DNA of 41,446 bases from an uncultured Pseudomonadota bacterium (lineage in GTDB: Bacteria; Pseudomonadota; Alphaproteobacteria; Rs-D84): assembly GCA_902781465.1 (NCBI GenBank), contig CACZJK010000005.1, forward strand, positions 1 through 41,446, in the 5' to 3' direction. Position 1 is the stretch's first letter. Each line of letters begins with the position of its first letter. Shown here in pieces: positions 31,928-39,346 of this stretch. The translations under genes were made by a program, and so were the position numbers. The notes under the pieces are model-generated. The model made no database searches, was not told the DNA's origin, and worked only from the letters and a program-made list of their open reading frames with translations.

Positions 31928-32124
31928 AAAACACCGCCAAAAACTGGGCGGTTGGAGGTTGAAGACAATTAAAACAGAAATTGTGCCGCTTATTTTGCAT
32001 TTGCATTATTCGCAAGCCCTCCAACCAAACATGGGCTGGAGCATTTTTCATCCAAATACAATATGTTATTTGGACGCTGTTTTACATCGGGTCTTCACAC
32101 CCCATCAGAAAAACTCTTTCTGAC
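31928..32124 (-). ncRNA. Structured leader RNA, copy 3 (novel family)
   Basis: About 197 nt. P1 is UCAGAAA/UUUCUGA, where copies 1 and 2 have a C-G or C-U pair in place of A-U. P2 is GAAGAC/GUCUUC, again changed on both sides. P3 is longer here (CGUCCAAAUA/UAUUUGGAUG). P4 is CUCCAGCC/GGUUGGAG with one G-U. P5 is ACAAUU/AAUUGU. The terminator is ACCGCC/GGCGGU with a TGTTTTC run. Invariant GGGGUGU follows P1. Start G32124 lies 7 nt from the -10. Confidence 0.85.
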
Positions 32125-32130
32125 AAAGTT

Positions 32131-32138
32131 ATTCTAGC
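32131..32138 (-). promoter_or_regulatory. Extended -10 promoter of leader RNA copy 3
   Basis: TAGAAT (32131-32136) preceded by TGC, identical in form and distance to copy 2. Confidence 0.65.
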
Positions 32139-32171
32139 AAACATTAATTTTTAAGGAAAGTGAAAAATTAA

Positions 32172-32198
32172 ACAAACCGCCAATTGGCGGTTATTTTT
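32172..32198 (-). terminator. Terminator of the M23 peptidase gene
   Basis: AACCGCC AATT GGCGGTT then TGTTTAATTTTT on the minus strand. Confidence 0.75.
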
Positions 32199-33528
32199 AT
32201 TTCTTTGCTTTTTCGTTGACTTCTAATCTGACAATTTGGTTTGGATTGTCGCGCAAAGAGTTTATTGTTGAATCTATCAATTCCTTGCGTTCCAAAAATA
32301 ATTTTTTATTCGCCGCATCCAAATTATCTATCGCCGGTAATTTCACAGTCATCGGATTTACATGAACACCATTTTTTATAACTTCATAATGCAAATGTGG
32401 GCCGGTTGATATCCCCGTAGAACCCGCATATCCAATAATTTGACCCTGGCGTACTACGGTTCCAACATTTACGCCTTTGGCAAATTTTGACATATGCGCA
32501 TAAAGTGTTTCAAATGTCCCATTGTGTCTTATCTTTACAAAATTACCGTGTCCGCGATTAAAACTGCGCGCGATTACACGCCCTGCCCCTGCGGCTGGAA
32601 TTGGTGTTCCGGTTGGCGCGCGGAAATCTACGCCTTTGTGTGCGCGTGTAAAGCCCAATACCGGGTGTTTACGTTTGCCAGAAAAACTGGATGTGATTTT
32701 CGCATTATTAATCGGTGTTCTTTTCAAAGATTTTATCGCACCATTTCCATTTTCATCATAATAACCCGATTTACCATCTGGTTTAACAAAGCGATACATT
32801 TTTACATTACCACGCAACGCATCAAAAGAAATCGCCAAAACATGCCCGTTTTCAACTTTTTTATCCGAAGCAAAATTTTCTTCATATAACACATAGAATT
32901 TTTGCCCCGCACGAATATCGCGTTCAAAGTCCATTTCAAATGCTAACAAATCATACACATCTAAAATGATTCCTTCTGGGATTCCGGCCTGCATCGCGGA
33001 CAGATAAAAACTGCTGCCCTGGGCTATTTCGCCAGATTTGAATGCAATGCGTGTGTCGCGCGCAATTTCCATTTTCTGACATTGCCAGGTATCCGGTGTT
33101 CCGCAATCTATTTCGATTTTATTCCACGGTCCATTTTCAATTATGATTTTCGAAATCGGTGCATTTTCATTTTCACGAACAAAATCTATTTTATCGCGAC
33201 CCGCACGCAAAGTTGTAAATTCTGCATCTTTTTTCAAATTCTTGGAAATAGTGTCAATGTCGCGCACAGAAAAACCCTGCCCCCCTAATATCTTGGATAA
33301 TGTATCGCCAGATTTTACATCAACCACAGTATGGTGTTCGTGTGTAAAAACTGCATCGCGTGCCGGTTTATAAAAACAAACCACCCCCACTGCAACCGCA
33401 ACCATACAGATTGCAATATACAAAATAATACGTGATAAAATGTTCACATCGCTGGCTTTCTTGCAAGATTTTACCAAACAGGCGTTAATCTTTTTAATAA
33501 TAATTTTTGCTTTTTTCATAAGCGCCAT
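32197..33528 (-). CDS. M23-family peptidoglycan endopeptidase
   Basis: 443 residues. N-terminal cytoplasmic basic stretch, one transmembrane helix (about 33-53), a LysM-like segment (VVDVKSGDTLSKILGGQG, 68-86), a middle domain as in MepM/NlpD-type proteins, and a C-terminal LytM domain: HKGVD (His297, Asp301) and GPHLHYEV (His378, His380) are the zinc ligands and catalytic His. All needed residues are present, so it should be active on peptidoglycan cross-bridges. Start at ATG 33528 or 33519; the longer open frame overlaps the divergent prmC promoter. Confidence 0.92.
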   Translation of the reverse strand: MALMKKAKIIIKKINACLVKSCKKASDVNILSRIILYIAICMVAVAVGVVCFYKPARDAVFTHEHHTVVDVKSGDTLSKILGGQGFSVRDIDTISKNLKKDAEFTTLRAGRDKIDFVRENENAPISKIIIENGPWNKIEIDCGTPDTWQCQKMEIARDTRIAFKSGEIAQGSSFYLSAMQAGIPEGIILDVYDLLAFEMDFERDIRAGQKFYVLYEENFASDKKVENGHVLAISFDALRGNVKMYRFVKPDGKSGYYDENGNGAIKSLKRTPINNAKITSSFSGKRKHPVLGFTRAHKGVDFRAPTGTPIPAAGAGRVIARSFNRGHGNFVKIRHNGTFETLYAHMSKFAKGVNVGTVVRQGQIIGYAGSTGISTGPHLHYEVIKNGVHVNPMTVKLPAIDNLDAANKKLFLERKELIDSTINSLRDNPNQIVRLEVNEKAKK

Positions 33529-33534
33529 TATAAT
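33529..33534 (+). promoter_or_regulatory. -10 box directly before prmC
   Basis: TATAAT ends 6 nt before the ATG at 33541, so a normal transcription start would fall on the ATG (leaderless mRNA). There is no Shine-Dalgarno. Confidence 0.5.
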
Positions 33535-33540
33535 AAAAAT

Positions 33541-34308
33541 ATGAATATAAATCAAGCATTCACAATTTTGCAAAAATCAGGCGACATTCGTGCCGCCAGA
33601 ATCATAACGTCTAAATTTCCGCACATTTCTTGGTTGCGGACTGTATATTATGCACATTTATTAAGACGTGGTATGCCGGTTGCAAAAATAATTCATTCCA
33701 AATGGTTTTATGGCTTGGAATTTTATACTAATAAACACACACTTGATCCGCGTCCTGATACAGAAACCCTGGTCGAAGCGGTTATCAAAGACTGTTCCAA
33801 AAATGAAAATCGAACCATACTTGATATGGGAACAGGCACAGGTTGTATAATATGCGCACTTTGTAAAAATATTTATGGGCTTTCTGGTGTTGCGATTGAT
33901 AAATCTGCATCTGCACTGCGCGTCGCAAACAAGAATATAAAAAAATTAAAACTGAACAATCAAATCAAAACAAAACGTGCAAACTTTGCAAATTTCAAAA
34001 GCGATGAAAAATTCGATATTATTGTTTCTAATCCACCTTATATAAAATATGGCGATGCGCGTGTTGATATCGGCGCACAATTCGACCCACGAATCGCACT
34101 GTACGCAAAAAACAATGGATTGGCCGCGTACGAACAGATTGCCAAGAACGCAAAAAATCTGTTAAAGGCGGACGGTAAAATATACCTTGAAATCGGGGTC
34201 GGTCAATCAAATCAGATTATAAAAATATTCAAATTTTATGGTTGGAATTTCGAACGCGTTGAACCTGATTTATCTGGAATAAATCGCGTTCTGGTTTTCA
34301 CGCTTTGA
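33541..34308 (+). CDS. prmC: Release factor glutamine methyltransferase PrmC
   Basis: 255 residues. RPDTETLVEAV (71-81), SAM-binding DMGTGTGCI (95-103) and catalytic NPPY (164-167) with FDPRIALYAKNNGLAAYEQI downstream, all standard for PrmC/HemK. It methylates the GGQ glutamine of RF1/RF2. The N-terminal helical domain is shorter and divergent (usual length about 280). The 3' end overlaps the convergent MBL gene by 11 nt. Confidence 0.92.
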   Translation: MNINQAFTILQKSGDIRAARIITSKFPHISWLRTVYYAHLLRRGMPVAKIIHSKWFYGLEFYTNKHTLDPRPDTETLVEAVIKDCSKNENRTILDMGTGTGCIICALCKNIYGLSGVAIDKSASALRVANKNIKKLKLNNQIKTKRANFANFKSDEKFDIIVSNPPYIKYGDARVDIGAQFDPRIALYAKNNGLAAYEQIAKNAKNLLKADGKIYLEIGVGQSNQIIKIFKFYGWNFERVEPDLSGINRVLVFTL

Positions 34309-34945
34309 AAAACGGATTATGTTTTTTAAGCCAACCAATCGTCGTATCCATACCATGACCATGAACGACATAAGTTTCATCATCTAAATCCAGATTATAC
34401 AAATTCCGAATCGATTGATGTATTTGTTCTTCATCGCCACCCGGAAAATCATAACGACCAAAACTTTCTGCGAATAAAGTATCACCTGTCATCAAAATTT
34501 TATATTTTGGAAAATAGAACATTAAACCACCTGGCGTGTGCCCAGGGCTTTCCATAATTTCCATTTTGATATCTGGTAATATTTCAACTGTGCCTGCCGA
34601 CAAATTTAATGGCTTTTTATAATTATCGTGAATATGGGGAATTTCAAACATATCTAATAATTCATTACCCCAACCAATCAAATAATTATCATTTGCATTT
34701 AAAAACCAATCAACATTAAAAGCGCGCGCAAGTGCCGGCGCAGCCGATATATGATCTGGATGACCATGCGTAGAATATATCGCACGCAATTTTAATCCAC
34801 GTTCTAATAAAACACGTTCCCAATCTTTTGCTTTGCCCCACGCATCAAAAATAACAGCATCTGTCCCAACACTGACCAACAACGAATTAGTATTCATTGG
34901 TGGCAAATGCAGAACTTCAAATTTTACTTCGTTATTTTTTTGCAT
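34298..34945 (-). CDS. MBL-fold hydrolase, glyoxalase-II-like
   Basis: 215 residues. Metallo-beta-lactamase metal motifs: THGHPDH (His60, His62, Asp64, His65), SPGHTPGG, TGDTLF and VVHGHG. The order and length match small hydroxyacylglutathione-hydrolase-like or YcbL-type enzymes. ATG 34945 lies within the end of ftsH (14-nt overlap), so translation is probably coupled to ftsH. The substrate, probably a thioester, is not determined. Confidence 0.9.
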   Translation of the reverse strand: MQKNNEVKFEVLHLPPMNTNSLLVSVGTDAVIFDAWGKAKDWERVLLERGLKLRAIYSTHGHPDHISAAPALARAFNVDWFLNANDNYLIGWGNELLDMFEIPHIHDNYKKPLNLSAGTVEILPDIKMEIMESPGHTPGGLMFYFPKYKILMTGDTLFAESFGRYDFPGGDEEQIHQSIRNLYNLDLDDETYVVHGHGMDTTIGWLKKHNPFFKA

Positions 34946-36818
34946 TTGATTTTTTTGCTGGTTTGGTTGTTTTCTTTTTAGCAACTGCTTTTTTGCCCAA
35001 AACGATTTCACGAATTTCTTCGCCAGACAGTGTTTCTTTATCCAACAAAGCCTTGGCCAATTTATCAACCGTTGCTTTATTTTTAGAAACTAAATTCTTG
35101 GCATCTTTATACGCGTTTTCAATCCAAGCACGAATTTCAGCATCAACTGCTTCCGCGGTCTTTTCAGACGCATTTTCCAGCGCAATTTTTTGTCCGAAAC
35201 TGGTTGCTTGATTAATTGCAACCATACCTATTTTTTCAGACAAACCCGCCATAGTAATTGAACGACGCGCTGTATTTGTTGCCATTTCTATATCAGATGC
35301 CGCGCCTGTTGTGATTTTGTTTTTGCCAAAGAAAACTTCTTCGGCGGCACGACCAGCCAAATCAATTGCCAAATTTGCACGCACTTCTTCCAGTGTCATT
35401 GATACTTTGTCATCAACCGGCATATGTTGAACAATACCAAGCGCGCGCCCACGCGGAACAATTGTTGCCTTGTGAATTGGGTCAGTAATATCACGATAAT
35501 GAACACCGACGAACGCATGCCCTGCTTCGTGATATGCGGTCAATTTAATATCTTCCGGGCGCATTTTGCGATTCTTTTTTGGTCCCATAAGAATTTTATC
35601 ACGTGCTTCTTCGATATCACTTTGTTCGACAACTTTGTGTCCTGCACGAACAGCATGCAACGCAGATTCATTTAATAAATTTTCCAAATCTGCACCACTG
35701 AAACCCGTAGTACCACGCGCAACATCCATCATTGATACATGTTCGCTGATTTTGAATTTTTTGGCATGCAAATCTAATATATCACGACGCCCTTCCAGAT
35801 TTGGTAGTTCTATATTTATCTGTCTGTCGAATCGGCCAGGACGCAACAAAGCCTTGTCCAACATATCAGGACGATTCGTTGCCGCGATAACTATTATACC
35901 TGTTTCATTAGAAAAGCCGTCCATTTCAATCAACAACTGATTCAAAGTTTGTTCACGATCATTATCATTGATTGTGTGTTTGCTGCGGCTTTGGCCAATT
36001 GCATCGATTTCATCCATAAACAAAATACATGGGGCATTACGTTTGGCCAGTTCAAAAATTTCTTTGATTTTCGCGACACCAAGTCCGACGATAATACCTG
36101 AAAAATCACTGCCCGATGTGGCAAAGAAAGGAACGTTTGCTTCACCTGCAACTGCACGCGCTAACAATGTCTTTCCAGTCCCAGGTTCACCAGACAACAA
36201 AATTCCACGCGGCACACGCGCACCAAGTGCTTTGAACTTTTCTTTATTTTTCAAGAAATCAACAACTTCCATCAATTCTTGTTTTTCAGAATCAATTCCC
36301 GCGACGTCTTTGAAAGTAGTTTTGGTTTTTCCTGTTGTTATTTTAGTTGGGTTTTGTCCAATCAAACTGCGTGTGATTCCGCCACCACCGTTTCCGCCAC
36401 GCAAAATTTTGAACAACCATATCAAAAATACCGCACTTACCAAAATAGGCAACCATCTTGCGACACCGTCCCAAACAGATTCACGATTGTTAATCGAAAC
36501 AGACGCACCATTTTTAGATATTTTTTCCAACAATTCCGGATTATATGCAATTGTTGCACGATAAGGCGTTCCATCTTTCAAAACACCAGTTGCAACATTG
36601 TCTTTGTTTATATCCATTGTTTTAATATCGCCAGAACGACGCAAAACATCTGAGAAAGATAATTCAATTGGCGCCTTGGCATTTGTCACATTTTGTATTG
36701 TGCCATTATTAACATTACCAACAAATACAATACGCGCAATCAAAGCAGCAAACAAAACTGCGAACGCAATTAAATAAAATTTAGAACCGTCTTTTTTAAA
36801 TATGTTTTCTTTTTTCAT
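34932..36818 (-). CDS. ftsH: ATP-dependent zinc metalloprotease FtsH
   Basis: 628 residues. Two transmembrane helices (about 14-33, 122-139) flank a periplasmic domain. The AAA domain has Walker A GEPGTGKT (210-217), Walker B ILFMDEID (266-272) and the SRH arginines in ALLRPGRFDRQ. The zinc protease motif is HEAGH. It degrades membrane proteins and regulators. Two pore loops depart from the usual form: SDFSGIIVGLG (normally FVG) and RSKHTINDNDREQ (normally GLGGG). The Lys-rich C-terminus is extended. It starts 23 nt inside tilS and overlaps the MBL gene, forming a tight tilS-ftsH-MBL block. Confidence 0.96.
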   Translation of the reverse strand: MKKENIFKKDGSKFYLIAFAVLFAALIARIVFVGNVNNGTIQNVTNAKAPIELSFSDVLRRSGDIKTMDINKDNVATGVLKDGTPYRATIAYNPELLEKISKNGASVSINNRESVWDGVARWLPILVSAVFLIWLFKILRGGNGGGGITRSLIGQNPTKITTGKTKTTFKDVAGIDSEKQELMEVVDFLKNKEKFKALGARVPRGILLSGEPGTGKTLLARAVAGEANVPFFATSGSDFSGIIVGLGVAKIKEIFELAKRNAPCILFMDEIDAIGQSRSKHTINDNDREQTLNQLLIEMDGFSNETGIIVIAATNRPDMLDKALLRPGRFDRQINIELPNLEGRRDILDLHAKKFKISEHVSMMDVARGTTGFSGADLENLLNESALHAVRAGHKVVEQSDIEEARDKILMGPKKNRKMRPEDIKLTAYHEAGHAFVGVHYRDITDPIHKATIVPRGRALGIVQHMPVDDKVSMTLEEVRANLAIDLAGRAAEEVFFGKNKITTGAASDIEMATNTARRSITMAGLSEKIGMVAINQATSFGQKIALENASEKTAEAVDAEIRAWIENAYKDAKNLVSKNKATVDKLAKALLDKETLSGEEIREIVLGKKAVAKKKTTKPAKKSNAKK

Positions 36819-37770
36819 GTCTTTTCCTAAAACTTGTCCGTTTTCCTTCGGGTACAATCAAGATTCTGTCGTTTAATCTGCGAATCGTACAATGCCCCAA
36901 TGTAAATTTACAATCAGCACTTAATTTAGATAGTGCTTTTTGTAAAGAATTCAAGCGCACTGGATAATTATCCCCACCTATTTTTTGAATCAGAGTTCCA
37001 AGGAACTTTAACCTAATTTCTTCTGCTTCGTCAAACAAAAAAGAAGAAATAAACAAAGCGCCCCACGAACGAATAACCATTTCTATGCGTGATTCAATAT
37101 ACTTATCCATCCATTGACGTGTTCGCGATAAATTTTGAATTGCCAATAAGATACGCGCATCACTAATTCCCAAATCATCATTTAACAAATGTCTGTTATT
37201 TCTGATTTTTACACGTGTATAGTGTTCGTCGCTGTTCATAGAATCGACAAAATATTTAATATTATTATCATCACAATATTTTTTTATTTCTGCACGCGAC
37301 ACTTCCAAAAGAGGACGAATAATTTTAATACCATTTCGATTTGATTCAGGCAACATCGCAGCCAGGCCGTACAAGCCACTGCCCCGCGACAAGTTCATTA
37401 AAAAAGTTTCAATTTGATCGTCGCTTTGATGTGCCGTCACCAAGTATTCAATATTATTTTCGCGACAGAAATCAGTCATCATTTGATAACGTGCTTCGCG
37501 TGCGGCGGCTTCCAAACCTTTTTCAGGTTTTTCATCATCCCAATAAAAAATATGGCATGGAATGTTCAGTTTCTTACAAGTTTGTGCGACATATTCTGTT
37601 TCTGTATCTGCCTCTGGTCGCAATCTGTGGTTAACATGCAAACAAACTATATCCGCCCCACATTCATACATCCAATAAAGCAAACACACAGAATCAACGC
37701 CGCCACTGACCGCAACAGCCATTTTGCAGCCCTGATATTTAGCAATACAATCCTTAAACTTTTGATTCAT
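36796..37770 (-). CDS. tilS: tRNA(Ile)-lysidine synthetase
   Basis: 324 residues. PP-loop SGGVDS (21-26), then HVNHRLRPEAD, AAREARYQ, VTAHQSDDQIETFLMNLSRGSGL and IIRPLLEVSRAEI, the TilS catalytic core. The C-terminal domain is short. It converts the wobble C of tRNA-Ile(CAU) to lysidine. tilS upstream of ftsH is a common bacterial order. The start has no strong Shine-Dalgarno. Confidence 0.95.
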   Translation of the reverse strand: MNQKFKDCIAKYQGCKMAVAVSGGVDSVCLLYWMYECGADIVCLHVNHRLRPEADTETEYVAQTCKKLNIPCHIFYWDDEKPEKGLEAAAREARYQMMTDFCRENNIEYLVTAHQSDDQIETFLMNLSRGSGLYGLAAMLPESNRNGIKIIRPLLEVSRAEIKKYCDDNNIKYFVDSMNSDEHYTRVKIRNNRHLLNDDLGISDARILLAIQNLSRTRQWMDKYIESRIEMVIRSWGALFISSFLFDEAEEIRLKFLGTLIQKIGGDNYPVRLNSLQKALSKLSADCKFTLGHCTIRRLNDRILIVPEGKRTSFRKRHEKRKHI

Positions 37771-37794
37771 AACATGCTTATTTTATGGTATAAT
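37766..37794 (+). promoter_or_regulatory. Promoter of the LOG-family gene
   Basis: TTCATA (37766-37771), 17 nt, TATAAT (37789-37794); the -35 is weak. AAAGG lies before the ATG at 37819. Confidence 0.5.
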
Positions 37795-37818
37795 TTCGAA
37801 AAATAAAGGAAAAAGAGA

Positions 37819-38400
37819 ATGAAAAAAACAAATAAAAAAATAAAAACAGTGGCTGTATATTGCGGTCATCAATTTGGTTTATACCCAGAGTTTGAACGTG
37901 ACGCAAATTTAACAGGCGAACTTATTGGAAAAAATGGTTTGAATATGGTGTTCGGCGGTGGCGATGTCGGATTAATGGGTACAGTGGCCTCTGCTGCACT
38001 TGATAACGGTGCGCACGTAATCGGCATTTCAACCAAACACGTTATGGCACTTCAAGAACCAGTTCACAAAGAAATAGATGTTAAAATTGTACAAGGTGTA
38101 AATGAACGCAAACAAAAAATGTTTGAATTGTCCGATGCCTTTATAATATTACCTGGCGGAATCGGAACTTTGAATGAAGTGACAGATATTTTAACCATGC
38201 AACAAATTGGCGAAACAAAAAAACCGATATTTTTTCTGAACACTAACCGTTTTTGGGCTTCTTTTCACAATTTAATTATTGATATGTTAAACAACAAGTT
38301 TATTGATTCTTTGGACGAATATAATGTCCACATTGCCTGCGATCCATATGAACTTATTGATTGGATTTTGGAATACGAACCCGCTGAGCAATTTCAATAA
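37819..38400 (+). CDS. LOG-family nucleotide phosphoribohydrolase
   Basis: 193 residues. FGGGDVGLMG (45-54) and PGGIGTLNE (112-120) are the LOG/YvdD signatures; ERKQKMFELSD carries the conserved Arg-Lys. Members hydrolyse the N-glycosidic bond of nucleoside 5'-monophosphates (cytokinin activation in plants; AMP or pyrimidine nucleotide turnover in bacteria). The last 47 nt overlap yggU on the other strand. Confidence 0.93.
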   Translation: MKKTNKKIKTVAVYCGHQFGLYPEFERDANLTGELIGKNGLNMVFGGGDVGLMGTVASAALDNGAHVIGISTKHVMALQEPVHKEIDVKIVQGVNERKQKMFELSDAFIILPGGIGTLNEVTDILTMQQIGETKKPIFFLNTNRFWASFHNLIIDMLNNKFIDSLDEYNVHIACDPYELIDWILEYEPAEQFQ

Positions 38401-38614
38401 ATTTATCGCGCGTGGTATCACCACGCACGATTTTTATTTGCGATTTAGCCACACCAAAATGCTTTGCTAACGACTCAATTACTGCAGCGTTTGCCTTACC
38501 CTTTTCTGGGGCTGCATTTGTATAAACACGCAAAACACCATCGCTTTCTACGACTTTATTTTGTTTGGCGTGTGGTATCACCCGAACATTAAAATTCTTC
38601 GACAAATCTTTCAT
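38354..38614 (-). CDS. DUF167 / YggU-family protein
   Basis: 86 residues. Full YggU fold pattern: FNVRVIPHAKQNKVV, GVLRVYTNAAPEKGKANAAV, FGVAKSQIKIVRGDTTRDK. The function of the family is unknown. ATG 38614 is chosen; a GTG lies one codon earlier. Its start lies inside the HIT gene (26-nt overlap) and its end overlaps the LOG gene by 47 nt, a very compact arrangement. Confidence 0.88.
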   Translation of the reverse strand: MKDLSKNFNVRVIPHAKQNKVVESDGVLRVYTNAAPEKGKANAAVIESLAKHFGVAKSQIKIVRGDTTRDKFIEIAQRVRIPKSNQ

Positions 38615-38936
38615 CACTCATAATATGAACATGGAAATGCATAACAGATTGGCCTGCCCCACGACCGGTATTTGCAACAGTTCTGAAATTTTCACGCAAT
38701 CCTAATTTTTCGACTGTATTACGAACGCCCGTCCAAAAAGCCATCTGAAAATCTGCCGGTGCATTTTGTGTAAAATCGAAAATATCCGTATATTCGCCAC
38801 GCGGAATAACCAGGACATGAACTTTTGCACGTGGCGCCACGTCATAGAAAGCCAGCACATTATCATCACTGTAAACAGTTTTATTAGGAATTTCCCCGCG
38901 CAATATCTTTGCAAATACATTATCTTTGTTATACAT
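38589..38936 (-). CDS. HIT-domain purine nucleoside phosphoramidase/hydrolase (HinT-like)
   Basis: 115 residues. It begins NVFAKILRGEIPNKTVY. FYDVAPRAKVHVLVIP and the histidine triad HFHVHIM near residue 102 are typical of HinT; GAGQSVMHFHVH is diagnostic. It hydrolyses nucleoside 5'-phosphoramidates. ATG 38936 has AAAGGTG upstream, and TTGATT-18-TATCAT at 38964-38993 is its promoter, back to back with that of groES. Confidence 0.93.
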   Translation of the reverse strand: MYNKDNVFAKILRGEIPNKTVYSDDNVLAFYDVAPRAKVHVLVIPRGEYTDIFDFTQNAPADFQMAFWTGVRNTVEKLGLRENFRTVANTGRGAGQSVMHFHVHIMSDERFVEEF

Positions 38937-38963
38937 AAAATCACCTTTGTTATTATGACACTT

Positions 38964-38993
38964 ATGATACACCGTAAATATACATAAAATCAA
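38964..38993 (-). promoter_or_regulatory. Promoter of the HIT-yggU unit
   Basis: TTGATT (38988-38993), 18 nt, TATCAT (38964-38969) on the minus strand. Confidence 0.55.
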
Positions 38994-38996
38994 GGG

Positions 38997-39027
38997 CTTG
39001 AAATACTAATTTTTTGCACTATATTTG
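38997..39027 (+). promoter_or_regulatory. Heat-shock (RpoH-type) promoter of groES-groEL
   Basis: CTTG (38997-39000), 17 nt, ACTATATTTG (39018-39027). This differs from the alphaproteobacterial RpoH -10 pattern CYTATNTNNG only at its first base. A sigma70 reading (TTGAAA-16-TATATT) overlaps it. No CIRCE inverted repeat is seen. Confidence 0.65.
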
Positions 39028-39049
39028 ACGCATAGCAAAGGAGTTTTTA

Positions 39050-39334
39050 ATGTTTAAACCATTGCATAATTATATTTTACTGGAAAGACTTGAAGAAGAA
39101 AATAAAACTGCTGGTGGAATTATTATCCCAGATAATGCGAAAGAAAAACCTTCCCGCGGCCGCGTGATTGCGACTGGCGATGGTATTTATGAAAACGGAC
39201 AAAAAGTACCTGTATCTGTCAAAAAAGATGATGTTGTATTGTTTGCTAAATGGGCATCATCTGCGAACGAGGTTAAAATTGACGGCAAAGATTATGTTTT
39301 AATCAAAGAATCTGATATTCTCGGAATTTTATAA
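39050..39334 (+). CDS. groES: Co-chaperonin GroES
   Basis: 94 residues. LHNYILLERLEEENKTAGGI at the start, the mobile loop region, then GRVIATGDG and VLFAKWASSANEVKIDGKDY. It caps the GroEL cavity. AAAGGAG precedes the ATG; groEL follows after 12 nt. The usual LP.SA.EKP loop reads IPDNAKEKPSRG, within family range. Confidence 0.97.
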   Translation: MFKPLHNYILLERLEEENKTAGGIIIPDNAKEKPSRGRVIATGDGIYENGQKVPVSVKKDDVVLFAKWASSANEVKIDGKDYVLIKESDILGIL

Positions 39335-39346
39335 AAGGAATAAACA

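Noticed and set aside
31928..32124. Identification of the leader as 6S RNA, T-box, or a known riboswitch
   Set aside because: No single long bulged hairpin as in 6S, no T-box motif, and none of the conserved cores I know match. There are also several copies, each before a surface gene.
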